From the IMG/VR virus record IMGVR_UViG_3300036846_001083, positions 1-25,264 of that record: a stretch of 25,264 bases of DNA; one strand, written 5' to 3'. Under the pieces are notes generated by a model. It saw nothing but the letters and a program-made list of their open reading frames with translations, ran no database searches and had not been told where the DNA came from. The DNA comes from a virus. Within the stretch, counting starts at the first letter, position 1. Each line of letters begins with the position of its first letter. This document shows, in pieces, positions 7,408 to 13,702 of this stretch. The position numbers and the translations under genes are program-made.

Positions 7408-7772
7408 ACCATTTCAGAAGAGAGCACCACAGAGAAGGAGTGAACCAACGAACACGAGTGCGCCATGGGTAATGAGTGAACCACACCAAAGGAGAGCACC
7501 TTGGAACAAAGAGTGAACCATCTTGTCGGAGAGCACCACACCTGAAGAGTGAGCCAATCCAGCGGAAAGCGCCAAATTAGAGGAGCGAACCACAATCAAA
7601 GAGAGCGCCATGGGATGAGAGCGAGCCAAACTCCTTGCGAGCGCCATGAGTCAGAAGCGAACCAAGGTGAGTGAGTGCGCCAGTGTACCAGAGTGAGCCA
7701 AAGCATAGGAGAGCACCAATATATGAGAGTGAACCATCGCGGGTGAGAGCGCCAAGGTCTACGAGTGGAACC
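7384..7772 (+). repeat. TIGR-like array 2
   Basis: Twenty-two units with strict E/L alternation, starting 7384, 7402, 7420, 7438, 7456 and ending with a unit at 7763; the step is 18 nt except one 19 (7492 to 7511). The consensus is the same as in array 1 (E GAGAGCRCC, L GAGYGARCC), giving 11 double units of 36 nt. The first E unit lies inside the HNH coding sequence and the second (GAGTAAACC) supplies its TAA. The 12-nt stretch CCAATCCAGCGG at 7554-7565 also occurs in array 1 (5872-5883), so at least one spacer is shared. Both arrays begin with E and end with L. Confidence 0.85.
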
Positions 7773-7804
7773 AAATTATCTGCGTGGGGAGAAATTATTT
7801 TCCC

Positions 7805-7826
7805 CCGCCGGAAAACTTTTCGGCGG
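7805..7826. other. Stem-loop just after array 2
   Basis: CCGCCG (7805-7810) pairs with CGGCGG (7821-7826), extended inside by AAAA/TTTT across a single bulged G. It lies 30 nt beyond the last array unit. No T-run follows on the plus strand, so if it ends array transcription or protects a 3' end, it is not a classical intrinsic terminator. Confidence 0.35.
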
Positions 7827-7916
7827 CGTATCCCAGCTTGATGAAAAGGCAAAGAGTATAGCAGCGGAGGGCGCAGCTTTAGGATAGCCGCCCGGTTCTG
7901 TTCTGTGGAAAAGCGG

Positions 7917-7950
7917 TTGACAATTAAATTGTATTGATGATGAATATGAT
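7917..7950 (+). promoter_or_regulatory. Possible promoter with an overlapping palindrome
   Basis: TTGACA at 7917-7922 is a perfect -35-like hexamer. Within -10 distance the best match is weak (ATGAAT at 7940-7945); a better TATGAT (7945-7950) is too far away at 22 nt. ACAATT-A-AATTGT (7920-7932) is a perfect inverted repeat overlapping the -35, as expected of an operator. It would drive the gene block from about 8 kb onward. Confidence 0.35.
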
Positions 7951-8044
7951 GAGTAATGACGAAGATGAGGAGCATCGATTCTTCGTAGGGCTGGTTTTCA
8001 TCACCGGCAAGCAATTCCCTACTGAATGGGCCGGAGATGAGATG

Positions 8045-8218
8045 ATGTGTAAATGCCTGCGCTGCGGCTACGAATGGGATCAACGCACTCCGGAAAAACC
8101 CCGCCAGTGCCCCCGCTGCAAGAACCCGCGCTGGGATACGGAACCCAAATTCCGGGTTCCCCAGCCGTCCCCCAAGAAGATCACCCCCGGGCGGGAGCCG
8201 GAAAGAGCGGTGGCCTGA
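8045..8218 (+). CDS. Zinc-ribbon protein, paralogue of the one at 4171
   Basis: A 57-residue protein beginning MCKCLRCGYEWDQR with Cys pairs C4/C7 and C22/C25 (QCPRCK), then a Pro/Lys-rich tail. GGAG 8 nt upstream and the match to the 4171-4377 product, which also starts at the ribbon, favour this start. The same frame is open back to 7937, adding MSNDEDEEHRFFVGLVFITG and more, so a longer form of about 93 residues is possible. It is the first gene after array 2; the next gene begins 1 nt after its stop. Confidence 0.6.
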   Translation: MCKCLRCGYEWDQRTPEKPRQCPRCKNPRWDTEPKFRVPQPSPKKITPGREPERAVA

Positions 8219-8219
8219 A

Positions 8220-8516
8220 ATGCCGACCCTGTGGGTGAACGGGCTGGTGGCGGTCTCCGACTTCCAGCCTTATATTCAGTTGTCGAACGAGGACCACATC
8301 GTTGCCCAGATGACCATGGCCGAGGCCCGTAATTTCGCCATGGATATTCTGCAGATGGCCTCCCGCACCGAAGCCGACGCCATGATCCACCGCTTCTTCA
8401 AGGACTCGGACAATTCCGACCTGTCGGGCCGCATCATGGTGGAGTTTCGCGACTTTCGCGCGGGCCTCGACAGCCAGCCGGTGGACCACGGCAGCAACGG
8501 CCCGCCCGCCCCCTGA
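8220..8516 (+). CDS. Hypothetical phage protein
   Basis: A 98-residue protein (MPTLWVNGLVAVSDFQPYIQ at the start). The middle, MTMAEARNFAMDILQMASRT then EADAMIHRFFKD, is a clear amphipathic helical segment, and the C-terminus is polar and Pro-rich. It starts 1 nt after the preceding zinc-ribbon stop, so it is very likely co-translated. No family was recognised. Confidence 0.6.
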   Translation: MPTLWVNGLVAVSDFQPYIQLSNEDHIVAQMTMAEARNFAMDILQMASRTEADAMIHRFFKDSDNSDLSGRIMVEFRDFRAGLDSQPVDHGSNGPPAP

Positions 8517-8543
8517 ACTCCTTTCCCCGGAATCCTGCACCAA

Positions 8544-8571
8544 CCCCGCCGCTGCGTGTCACGGGGCGGGG
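8544..8571 (+). terminator. GC-rich stem-loop, possible weak terminator
   Basis: CCCCGCC (8544-8550) pairs with GGCGGGG (8565-8571) in the gap between two genes. It is followed by CGGAATCTT rather than a clean T-run, so efficient termination is doubtful. Confidence 0.3.
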
Positions 8572-8596
8572 CGGAATCTTGAGCGGAGGCGTGTGC

Positions 8597-8842
8597 TTGA
8601 ACGGCTGGAAGGATAACCTGCGGCAGGAGATCATCAAGGGCGGCGGCGAGTCCCCCTGCCCCTTCTGCAGCCTGCCCCGGGTGCGCCGCTCCGACTACGT
8701 CCGCTGTGCGCGTTGCGGAATCAACTGGCTGGAAGGCGAGGCGCTGGGCTCCAACCCGCAGGTGGAACGGCGCAGGAAACTGGCCGCGCAGCAGGCCGCG
8801 ACTACCATAAGGAAAGACAAAGCTGACTCCGGGAGGGAGTAA
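8597..8842 (+). CDS. Small zinc-ribbon protein
   Basis: An 81-residue protein with two Cys pairs, C21/C24 (CPFC) and C37/C40 (CARCGINWLEGEAL), typical of a zinc ribbon, and a Lys/Arg-rich C-terminus. The proposed TTG start lies 7 nt after GCGGAGG; a GTG at 8591 and a TTG at 8579 are in-frame alternatives that fit the ribosome site less well. It is one of five zinc-ribbon genes around the repeat locus. The next gene begins 2 nt after its stop. Confidence 0.6.
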   Translation: MNGWKDNLRQEIIKGGGESPCPFCSLPRVRRSDYVRCARCGINWLEGEALGSNPQVERRRKLAAQQAATTIRKDKADSGRE

Positions 8843-8844
8843 CC

Positions 8845-9063
8845 ATGACCACCACTCCGGCTTCGCCCGACGGCGAGGCCACCACCCTGACGCTGGACGA
8901 CTTCGAGTTCGACACCCTGACCTTGGCGCTGGGCTACGCCACCGGCGCGGCCCTCAAGGGCGGAGACCGGGTTCTGGCCTACCGCTTTGTGCGCCTCACC
9001 AACACCCTCCACCGCCACCGCCCCGGCTGGGTGCCCTATGAAGTGCCGCAGGAGGCCAAATGA
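8845..9063 (+). CDS. Small hypothetical phage protein
   Basis: A 72-residue acidic protein (starting MTTTPASPDGEATTLTLDDF) with a helical middle (TLALGYATGAALKGGDRVLA). A strong GGGAGGGAG ribosome site precedes the ATG. Its TGA overlaps the ATG of the next gene. No family was recognised. Confidence 0.6.
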   Translation: MTTTPASPDGEATTLTLDDFEFDTLTLALGYATGAALKGGDRVLAYRFVRLTNTLHRHRPGWVPYEVPQEAK

Positions 9064-9305
9064 TGCAGACGCTCGCCGCCGCGTGGGAGGTGAGGGCGGG
9101 GCTGATCCCCGGCCAGCCCATAGAAGAGCTTGGTAAAAAATTTTTCTACACCTCCTCAGACAAGGACGAGGATGCCAGCCACAGCAAGGACATCGGCTAC
9201 CAGCCGCTGTTTATGAAACAGATGGCCTGCGCCTCTGCCTACCACCAGCAGATGTCCGACCCCCGATTCAATAACTGGGCGGAGTTGACCTTTATCTGGT
9301 ACTGA
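9060..9305 (+). CDS. Small hypothetical phage protein
   Basis: An 81-residue protein, start MMQTLAAAWEVRAGLIPGQP; either of two adjacent ATGs fits the GCAGGAGG ribosome site. It contains a His/Met/Tyr-rich segment (FMKQMACASAYHQQMSDPRF) and ends in FIWY. The ATGA overlap with the preceding gene indicates coupling. About 100 nt follow before the next gene, with no convincing coding frame. Function unknown. Confidence 0.55.
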   Translation: MMQTLAAAWEVRAGLIPGQPIEELGKKFFYTSSDKDEDASHSKDIGYQPLFMKQMACASAYHQQMSDPRFNNWAELTFIWY

Positions 9306-9402
9306 GATTGCGGTGGGCATGGTGTGCGGGGAGAGCCCGTGACAGGCGAGGCCCAAATGCCCAGTGAAACACCCGCCGCAATGGCCCCAAAAGAGGTGAG
9401 CG

Positions 9403-9606
9403 ATGCGCTTCTATCGTGTCTTTCTGCCCTTCGGCGTAGCCACCGAAGTGGAGGTCTCCGCCGACGGCGTCATTGTCAGCGCCACCCCCATGCTGGGGGC
9501 CTCGGTGGGATTAAAATTCCGCCGCTTCGAGCGCTGGGTGAAACAGAAGGGCGGGGAGGTGACGGTGATCAGCCAGACCGAGGCCCGCCGCCGCGCCGAA
9601 GCCTGA
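9403..9606 (+). CDS. Small hypothetical phage protein
   Basis: A 67-residue protein, MRFYRVFLPFGVATEVEVSA followed by DGVIVSATPMLGASVGLKF, probably a compact beta-rich domain with a basic helical tail (EARRRAEA). GAGGTGA precedes the ATG at good distance. A larger overlapping frame from 9324 was not preferred because its translation is low-complexity and it lacks a ribosome site. No family was recognised. Confidence 0.55.
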   Translation: MRFYRVFLPFGVATEVEVSADGVIVSATPMLGASVGLKFRRFERWVKQKGGEVTVISQTEARRRAEA

Positions 9607-9621
9607 AAAAAGGGAGGGGTG

Positions 9622-10245
9622 ATGAAGGTTCAGATTGAAGACGAAAGCAAGCTGCGCTGGCCGGGAGGCTGGCACCGCACCCTCATCGAGTTGCGCAAGA
9701 ATGAGGCCCACTGGAAACAGCCGCTCGATTACTACCGCAAGAAGCTGATCAACGAACTGACGCTGATGGGGGCCACCGCGATTTTAATCTCCCGCAACCC
9801 CGCCGGGGAGGAGCGCATGGACCCGGGGGTGGCGGTGTGGTTCTCACTGGTCAAGGAGGACTATAGCTGGCAGACCCTGCTGGCCCTCGGTCCCGCTCCC
9901 ACCCTCGACGAGATCGACGCCGCCTTCCGGGAGAAGGTCAAGCCGATCCACCCCGACCGCCCCGACGGCGGGGACGCGGAGATGTTCAAGCGCTTCGGGG
10001 AAGCAAGAAAGAGAGCCCGCGACTGGGTGAAGGGCACCAGCGCCGACCGTCACGAATACGTGATGGCGCTGGACCGCTACTCCACGGCGCGGGCCAACAT
10101 GGCGGGGCTGTGGCGGGCCTTCGCCAACTTCCGCTCCCTGCAGAGGCTGGGCATGCCCAGCATTCTGGAACGGGTGCTGGACAAGGCGTTCAAGGCGGCT
10201 CTGCCCATGAAAGCCGGGGAGGAGGGAAAACCCCATGCCACATAA
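9622..10245 (+). CDS. J-domain (DnaJ-like) phage protein
   Basis: A 207-residue protein. Residues about 83-136 (WQTLLALGPAPTLDEIDAAF, then REKVKPIHPDRPDGG and FKRFGEARKRARDW) form a J-domain with the diagnostic HPD at 110-112 between the two expected helices. J-domains stimulate Hsp70/DnaK ATPase activity, so it may recruit the host DnaK. The N-terminal 80 residues are an unassigned phage-specific domain, and the C-terminal 70 are helical and basic. No zinc-finger or Gly/Phe region is present, so it is not a full DnaJ. GGGAGGGG precedes the ATG; a GTG one codon earlier is possible. Confidence 0.75.
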   Translation: MKVQIEDESKLRWPGGWHRTLIELRKNEAHWKQPLDYYRKKLINELTLMGATAILISRNPAGEERMDPGVAVWFSLVKEDYSWQTLLALGPAPTLDEIDAAFREKVKPIHPDRPDGGDAEMFKRFGEARKRARDWVKGTSADRHEYVMALDRYSTARANMAGLWRAFANFRSLQRLGMPSILERVLDKAFKAALPMKAGEEGKPHAT

Positions 10246-10462
10246 ACTCTGGCTGCTCAAGAATCCGCACACCCTGTCGATGGTCATTACCCTGAACCCG
10301 GACGGCAGCGTAACCGCCGACTTTCCGGGGCTGGAATGCGCGGCCACGGTGCTCGACGACGATCCATGGAGAGCGCGCGACCGGGCCATACTGGCCTGCG
10401 CCAAGCTGATGGTCGCCAAGCTGGAGGTGCCCCATGGGGCTGACACTCACCGCGCTGCCTGA
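10235..10462 (+). CDS. Small hypothetical phage protein
   Basis: A 75-residue protein, MPHKLWLLKNPHTLSMVITL then NPDGSVTADFPGLECAATVL, probably beta strands followed by a helix (RARDRAILACAKLMVAKLEV). The ATG follows GGAGGAGGG and overlaps the end of the J-domain gene by 11 nt; the 3' end overlaps the next gene by 29 nt. Function unknown. Confidence 0.6.
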   Translation: MPHKLWLLKNPHTLSMVITLNPDGSVTADFPGLECAATVLDDDPWRARDRAILACAKLMVAKLEVPHGADTHRAA

Positions 10463-10907
10463 TTCGCATGCCCAGATCGAATCGCTGCAGCGGGCGCTCA
10501 GGGAAAAAGTGGAGCGCATCTACGATCTGGAGGAGGAACTGCGCCAAGCCAAGGCAGAGCGCGCCGCCCTCGGCAACGGGGTGGCCAACCTGCGCATCAC
10601 CCTCGCGCCGCTCTATCAGGCCCTGCAGATGATCTTCGGCCACATCGACGCCATGAACGTGAGTCAGGCTGCTGGCACCCCGGTCTCCGCCTCCAAGCAG
10701 GCGGTGTGGGAGTCGTGGAAGCAAAAACTGGGCGGAGCCAACGCCCGCGCCATCGACATCCTCATGCTGCACGGCCCCATGACCGTCTCCAACCTGCGCA
10801 TCCATCTGTCCTGCGCCGCCCGCACCGCCCAGAACGTGGCCCAAAAATTAATCTCCACCGGCATCGCCCGGCGGGACAACGGGCGCATCGCCCTCAAGGA
10901 GCTTTGA
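10434..10907 (+). CDS. Coiled-coil plus winged-helix-like protein
   Basis: A 157-residue protein. Residues about 12-50 (IESLQRALREKVERIYDLEE, then ELRQAKAERAALG) are a coiled coil. Residues about 102-157 (ARAIDILMLHGPMTVSNLRI, then SCAARTAQNVAQKLISTGIA) have the pattern of a MarR-like winged helix-turn-helix ending in a short wing. It is probably a dimeric DNA-binding protein, a regulator or a replication accessory. GGAGGTG precedes the ATG. The family is inferred from pattern only. Confidence 0.6.
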   Translation: MGLTLTALPDSHAQIESLQRALREKVERIYDLEEELRQAKAERAALGNGVANLRITLAPLYQALQMIFGHIDAMNVSQAAGTPVSASKQAVWESWKQKLGGANARAIDILMLHGPMTVSNLRIHLSCAARTAQNVAQKLISTGIARRDNGRIALKEL

Positions 10908-10935
10908 AGCAACCAGCCAGCCGGGAGGTGGAAGA

Positions 10936-11163
10936 GTGCGCGCAGTGAATGCCCTGAAGCGGGCCGAGGTGTGGCTTGAAGTCGAGGACATCCAAGCCCG
11001 CATCGCCCCGCTGGACTGGTTCGCCTACGACGATCTGCGGCTGGCCATGGTGGCGGCGCGCCTCCTGACGCGGATCACCGGCGTTCCCTCCGGGCCGGTC
11101 AAAGACGGGAGGACAGGGCGGGGACGGACCCTCTACCGCATCGTGGCGGCGGGGGATTTGTGA
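10936..11163 (+). CDS. Small hypothetical protein, possibly helix-turn-helix
   Basis: A 75-residue protein from a GTG start after GGGAGGTG. It is helical (ALKRAEVWLEVEDIQARIAP, then YDDLRLAMVAARLLTRITGV) with a basic Gly/Arg-rich turn and a final strand (RTLYRIVAAG), which fits a small winged-helix fold. The TGA overlaps the GTG of the next gene. Function unknown. Confidence 0.55.
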   Translation: MRAVNALKRAEVWLEVEDIQARIAPLDWFAYDDLRLAMVAARLLTRITGVPSGPVKDGRTGRGRTLYRIVAAGDL

Positions 11164-11702
11164 ACGCCGAGAACCAATCCATCCTCTTCTCCCCGCCCAT
11201 GATCCGGGACATTCTGGCGGGGCGCAAGACCATGACCCGGCGGGTGGTGATTCCCCAGCCCGAAGACGCGGCGCAGATGCCCTTGTGTCCCTATCGCCCC
11301 GGCCAGCGCCGCTGGGTGCGGGAGGGCTGGCGACCGTGGCTGGCTTATTCGGGATGGCGGACGGTGTACTTAGCCGACAAGACGGAGCGGGCTATCACCC
11401 CTCCGCCCCACTGGAGCCCGCGCAGGCTGACGGGGATGACCGCCGCTCAGATGCCGGAATGGGCCAGCCGCATCACCCTCGAAATTATCAGCGTGGCGGT
11501 GGAGCGGGTGCAGCAGATCAGCGCGGAAGACATCATCGCCGAGGGGCTGAGCACGACCCTGCGGGAGTCGGAAGCCTGCGACGACCTGCGCATGCAGTTC
11601 GAGGCGCTCTGGGATCGCCTGAATCGCATGCGCGGCTTCGGCTGGGAGATCAACCCGCTGGTCTGGGTGATCCGGTTTATGGTTTGGAGGTGCCTGCGAT
11701 GA
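11160..11702 (+). CDS. ASCH-like domain phage protein
   Basis: A 180-residue protein. The segments ILFSPPMIRDILAGRKTMTR, CPYRPGQRRWVREGW, ASRITLEIISVAVERVQQIS with EDIIAEGL, and the final WEINPLVWVIRF follow the order of a common phage family (ILFS-xMVxAILxGRKTxTRR ... WVRExW ... WASRIxLEI ... NPxVWVxxF) generally assigned an ASCH-type RNA-binding fold. The GTG start overlaps the preceding stop; the stop overlaps the next ATG. The biochemical role is unproven; RNA binding is inferred from the fold. Confidence 0.75.
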   Translation: MNAENQSILFSPPMIRDILAGRKTMTRRVVIPQPEDAAQMPLCPYRPGQRRWVREGWRPWLAYSGWRTVYLADKTERAITPPPHWSPRRLTGMTAAQMPEWASRITLEIISVAVERVQQISAEDIIAEGLSTTLRESEACDDLRMQFEALWDRLNRMRGFGWEINPLVWVIRFMVWRCLR

Positions 11703-12439
11703 GCGCTCCATCCTTAGAGGGGCAGGAGTTTGGGGAGATCGTCCGCAAGGTCTACGGACCGCTCAAAGGGGTGCGCAGCGAGGTGATCGACTCCTACGAA
11801 GTGCCGCGCGTGTTCTACGCCCATATTCCCAAGTTGTCGGCGGCGAAGCAGGCCGGGACGCTGGGGCTCCTACTTCACTACGGGCTGCACTGCGGGCGCA
11901 TGGGACGTTCAAGGAGGACGGAAATGGATGTAGACAAGATGGTGGAGCGCTGGGCGCGGGTGATCACCGGCTTGGCCGTGGCCCATGACAAGGATGAGGC
12001 CGACCGCTACGAGGCGGCGGTGGAGGAGTGCCTGACCCCGTTGCTGGCCGCGCCCATCAGGCAGATCAGGGAGTTTTACCCTAAGCTGCTGACTACCCTC
12101 AAGTCCAATCCGCAGGTTCCCTTTCTGGTGTGGCGCAGCTACGAGCTATGGGTGGAGCAGGTGATCGCCAAAGCGGGCGACGAAGAGGTGAGGGAACTCA
12201 AGACCGCCATCGCCCGGGAGATCACCGATCTGGTGGAGCAGGACATCAAGGAGCAGCTTCCCGAGGCGCTGGTGCGCGCCCTGCAGTGGAGATCGGCGCA
12301 GACGCTGGAAGAGGTGAAAGAGGCCGTGACCCGCGACAAGGCCAAAGGCCGTAAGGCCAGACTGGTAGGCCGTGAGTCATGCCTTTTTCTGCACTGCGGC
12401 GGAGAGGGAGAGGACTCCGAGGTGTGTGTGCAAATCTAA
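11699..12439 (+). CDS. Hypothetical phage protein
   Basis: A 246-residue, mostly helical, charged soluble protein. The ATG (MSAPSLEGQEFGEIVRKVYG) has GGAGGTG 7 nt upstream and overlaps the previous stop as ATGA. The middle (MVERWARVITGLAVAHDKDE) and later regions are helical with many Glu and Lys; the C-terminus has two isolated Cys (CLFLHCGGEGEDSEVCVQI). No family was recognised. It is the last gene before a 90-nt gap with a stem-loop and a candidate promoter. Confidence 0.55.
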   Translation: MSAPSLEGQEFGEIVRKVYGPLKGVRSEVIDSYEVPRVFYAHIPKLSAAKQAGTLGLLLHYGLHCGRMGRSRRTEMDVDKMVERWARVITGLAVAHDKDEADRYEAAVEECLTPLLAAPIRQIREFYPKLLTTLKSNPQVPFLVWRSYELWVEQVIAKAGDEEVRELKTAIAREITDLVEQDIKEQLPEALVRALQWRSAQTLEEVKEAVTRDKAKGRKARLVGRESCLFLHCGGEGEDSEVCVQI

Positions 12440-12461
12440 TCATCATCGTATTCATATAACT

Positions 12462-12512
12462 CGGAGTTACTGCTCCGACTGCTTGACTCAGGGCGCAGCC
12501 TCGGCGCATGAT
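12462..12512 (+). promoter_or_regulatory. Stem-loop and possible promoter before the XRE gene block
   Basis: CGGAG (12462-12466) pairs with CTCCG (12473-12477). TTGACT (12483-12488) with CATGAT at 12507-12512 (18-nt spacing) is a plausible promoter. The CTTGAC word recurs in the two stronger promoter-like elements at 14.3 and 20.3 kb. Confidence 0.3.
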
Positions 12513-12529
12513 GAGCGGGAATTGTTCTG

Positions 12530-12715
12530 ATGATGCAGGCGCTAGAGGACGAGAGAAACGCCGATTTGCTGGTTCGTTACTGGGGACTCGGCGAGCCCCT
12601 CAAGGAAGTCGAGAGGGAGGCTCTTCTGGCCTCGCTCGACGAGGAAAACCGAGCCCTCAACGGACCCCTGCACACGCGCGCCTTGGAACGGCTCAAGGAT
12701 CGAGGGATCACATAG
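12530..12715 (+). CDS. Small hypothetical phage protein
   Basis: A 61-residue acidic helical protein (MMQALEDERNADLLVRYWGL, then GEPLKEVEREALLASLDEEN). Two adjacent ATGs are possible and the ribosome site is weak. It is followed after 4 nt by the XRE regulator gene, suggesting one operon. Function unknown. Confidence 0.5.
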   Translation: MMQALEDERNADLLVRYWGLGEPLKEVEREALLASLDEENRALNGPLHTRALERLKDRGIT

Positions 12716-12719
12716 GAGC

Positions 12720-12977
12720 ATGCCCAAGCCGCCGCCCACCCCCGACGATTTGAAAGAGCGCAAGAAGCGCGCCAGCGAATGGAAGATGTTCCGCCGCAGG
12801 CACCTCTTTACGCAAAGGCGTCTGGCTGATACCGTGGGTATCTCCCGCCGCACCGTGCAGCAGGTGGAAAACGCGCACATCACCCCTCACCTGAGCACTC
12901 TGGTACTGTTTGAGAAGCTCAAAAGAAAACACGCAAGGGAGAAAAAATGGCCGAAACCGATTACGTCGAACCCTTAA
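12720..12977 (+). CDS. XRE-family helix-turn-helix regulator
   Basis: An 85-residue protein with a Cro/C1-type helix-turn-helix at about residues 30-66 (FTQRRLADTVGISRRTVQQV, then ENAHITPHLSTLVLFEKL), preceded and followed by Lys/Arg-rich helices. It is probably a DNA-binding regulator of this phage; the inverted repeats at 3501, 3685 and 7920 are candidate operators, with no direct evidence. TAGGAG lies very close to the ATG. The 3' end overlaps the next gene by 31 nt. Confidence 0.75.
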   Translation: MPKPPPTPDDLKERKKRASEWKMFRRRHLFTQRRLADTVGISRRTVQQVENAHITPHLSTLVLFEKLKRKHAREKKWPKPITSNP

Positions 12978-13351
12978 CCGGCGAGGAGATCATCATCGAT
13001 CTGTGCAGCCAGATCGCCGACCGGCTGCGCAAGGACTGCAATCTGCGCGATTCCGACAGTTACCCCAGCGGCTACTCGGCCAAGGTCACGGTGCATGTGG
13101 AAGCCTACGGAATGGACCAAGCTACCGTGGATATGTCCCTGTCGGTGGGCGCGGCGCAGGCCGACCCCTCCACGGTGATCGACACGGAGATCGAGGTGCC
13201 GGTGGAAACCGCTCTCGATCAGGTGAGGGAGCGTTCCGACCAGCCCATCCCCACCTTATCCATGGAAGAGGGGGTGGCGGTGATAAAACCGCGCCGCTAC
13301 GTGCGCCCCGCGCGCCTCGCCGGAGGCGGGGCCATGGCCGAAAAACTGTAG
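12947..13351 (+). CDS. Hypothetical phage protein
   Basis: A 134-residue acidic protein (MAETDYVEPLTGEEIIIDLC) with a strong GGGAGAAAAA ribosome site. The centre has alternating strands (YSAKVTVHVEAYGMDQATVD), and the C-terminus is Arg/Gly-rich. It begins inside the XRE gene. It sits just before the terminase-small candidate, where phages often carry small packaging or regulatory genes. No family was recognised. Confidence 0.55.
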   Translation: MAETDYVEPLTGEEIIIDLCSQIADRLRKDCNLRDSDSYPSGYSAKVTVHVEAYGMDQATVDMSLSVGAAQADPSTVIDTEIEVPVETALDQVRERSDQPIPTLSMEEGVAVIKPRRYVRPARLAGGGAMAEKL

Positions 13352-13372
13352 CCGGTTCCCGGCAGGAATCCG

Positions 13373-13702
13373 ATGACCGACGATCAACTCATTGCATTGA
13401 CGGAACGTTTCGTCGTAGCGTGGGAGAAGATCGCCTCGGCTCTGGAGGGCCTCAATGAAACCTGCAGACGGGACCACGAAAAAAAATTCCCGGAGCGGAG
13501 CCAAGTCCGGGAAGCCGTCGTTACTCGCGTTCCCAGCCGGGAAGACCTCCTCCGCGAAGCCCAAGGCGCAAGCTCCGCCCCGCTCTCGGAGTGGCTCAGC
13601 GACGTGGAGCAGGAAGAACGGGACGCCGAGGATATCGGCGTCCGGGAACGGGAGTGGCTCGAAGCCCAAGGCGCTCGCCGTCCCGGCCAAGGGCGGGGTT
13701 AA
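13373..13702 (+). CDS. Small acidic protein overlapping the terminase-small candidate
   Basis: A 109-residue protein (MTDDQLIALTERFVVAWEKI, then ASALEGLNETCRRDHEKKFP) with helical, strongly charged composition throughout, including SEWLSDVEQEERDAEDIGVR. The last 248 nt overlap the next gene in another frame. Both frames look protein-like: this one acidic and helical, the other basic and disordered. The upstream ribosome site (GGCAGGA) is weak. It could be a small packaging accessory protein. Confidence 0.5.
   Translation: MTDDQLIALTERFVVAWEKIASALEGLNETCRRDHEKKFPERSQVREAVVTRVPSREDLLREAQGASSAPLSEWLSDVEQEERDAEDIGVREREWLEAQGARRPGQGRG

Noticed and set aside
7223-8083. Minus-strand repeat-protein-like frames over array 2
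   Set aside because: Same cause as for array 1: periodic DNA without stops in several frames at once.
9324-9638. 104-aa plus-strand frame
   Set aside because: Arg/Gly-rich low-complexity translation, overlaps the better-supported 9403-9606 gene, and has no ribosome site.
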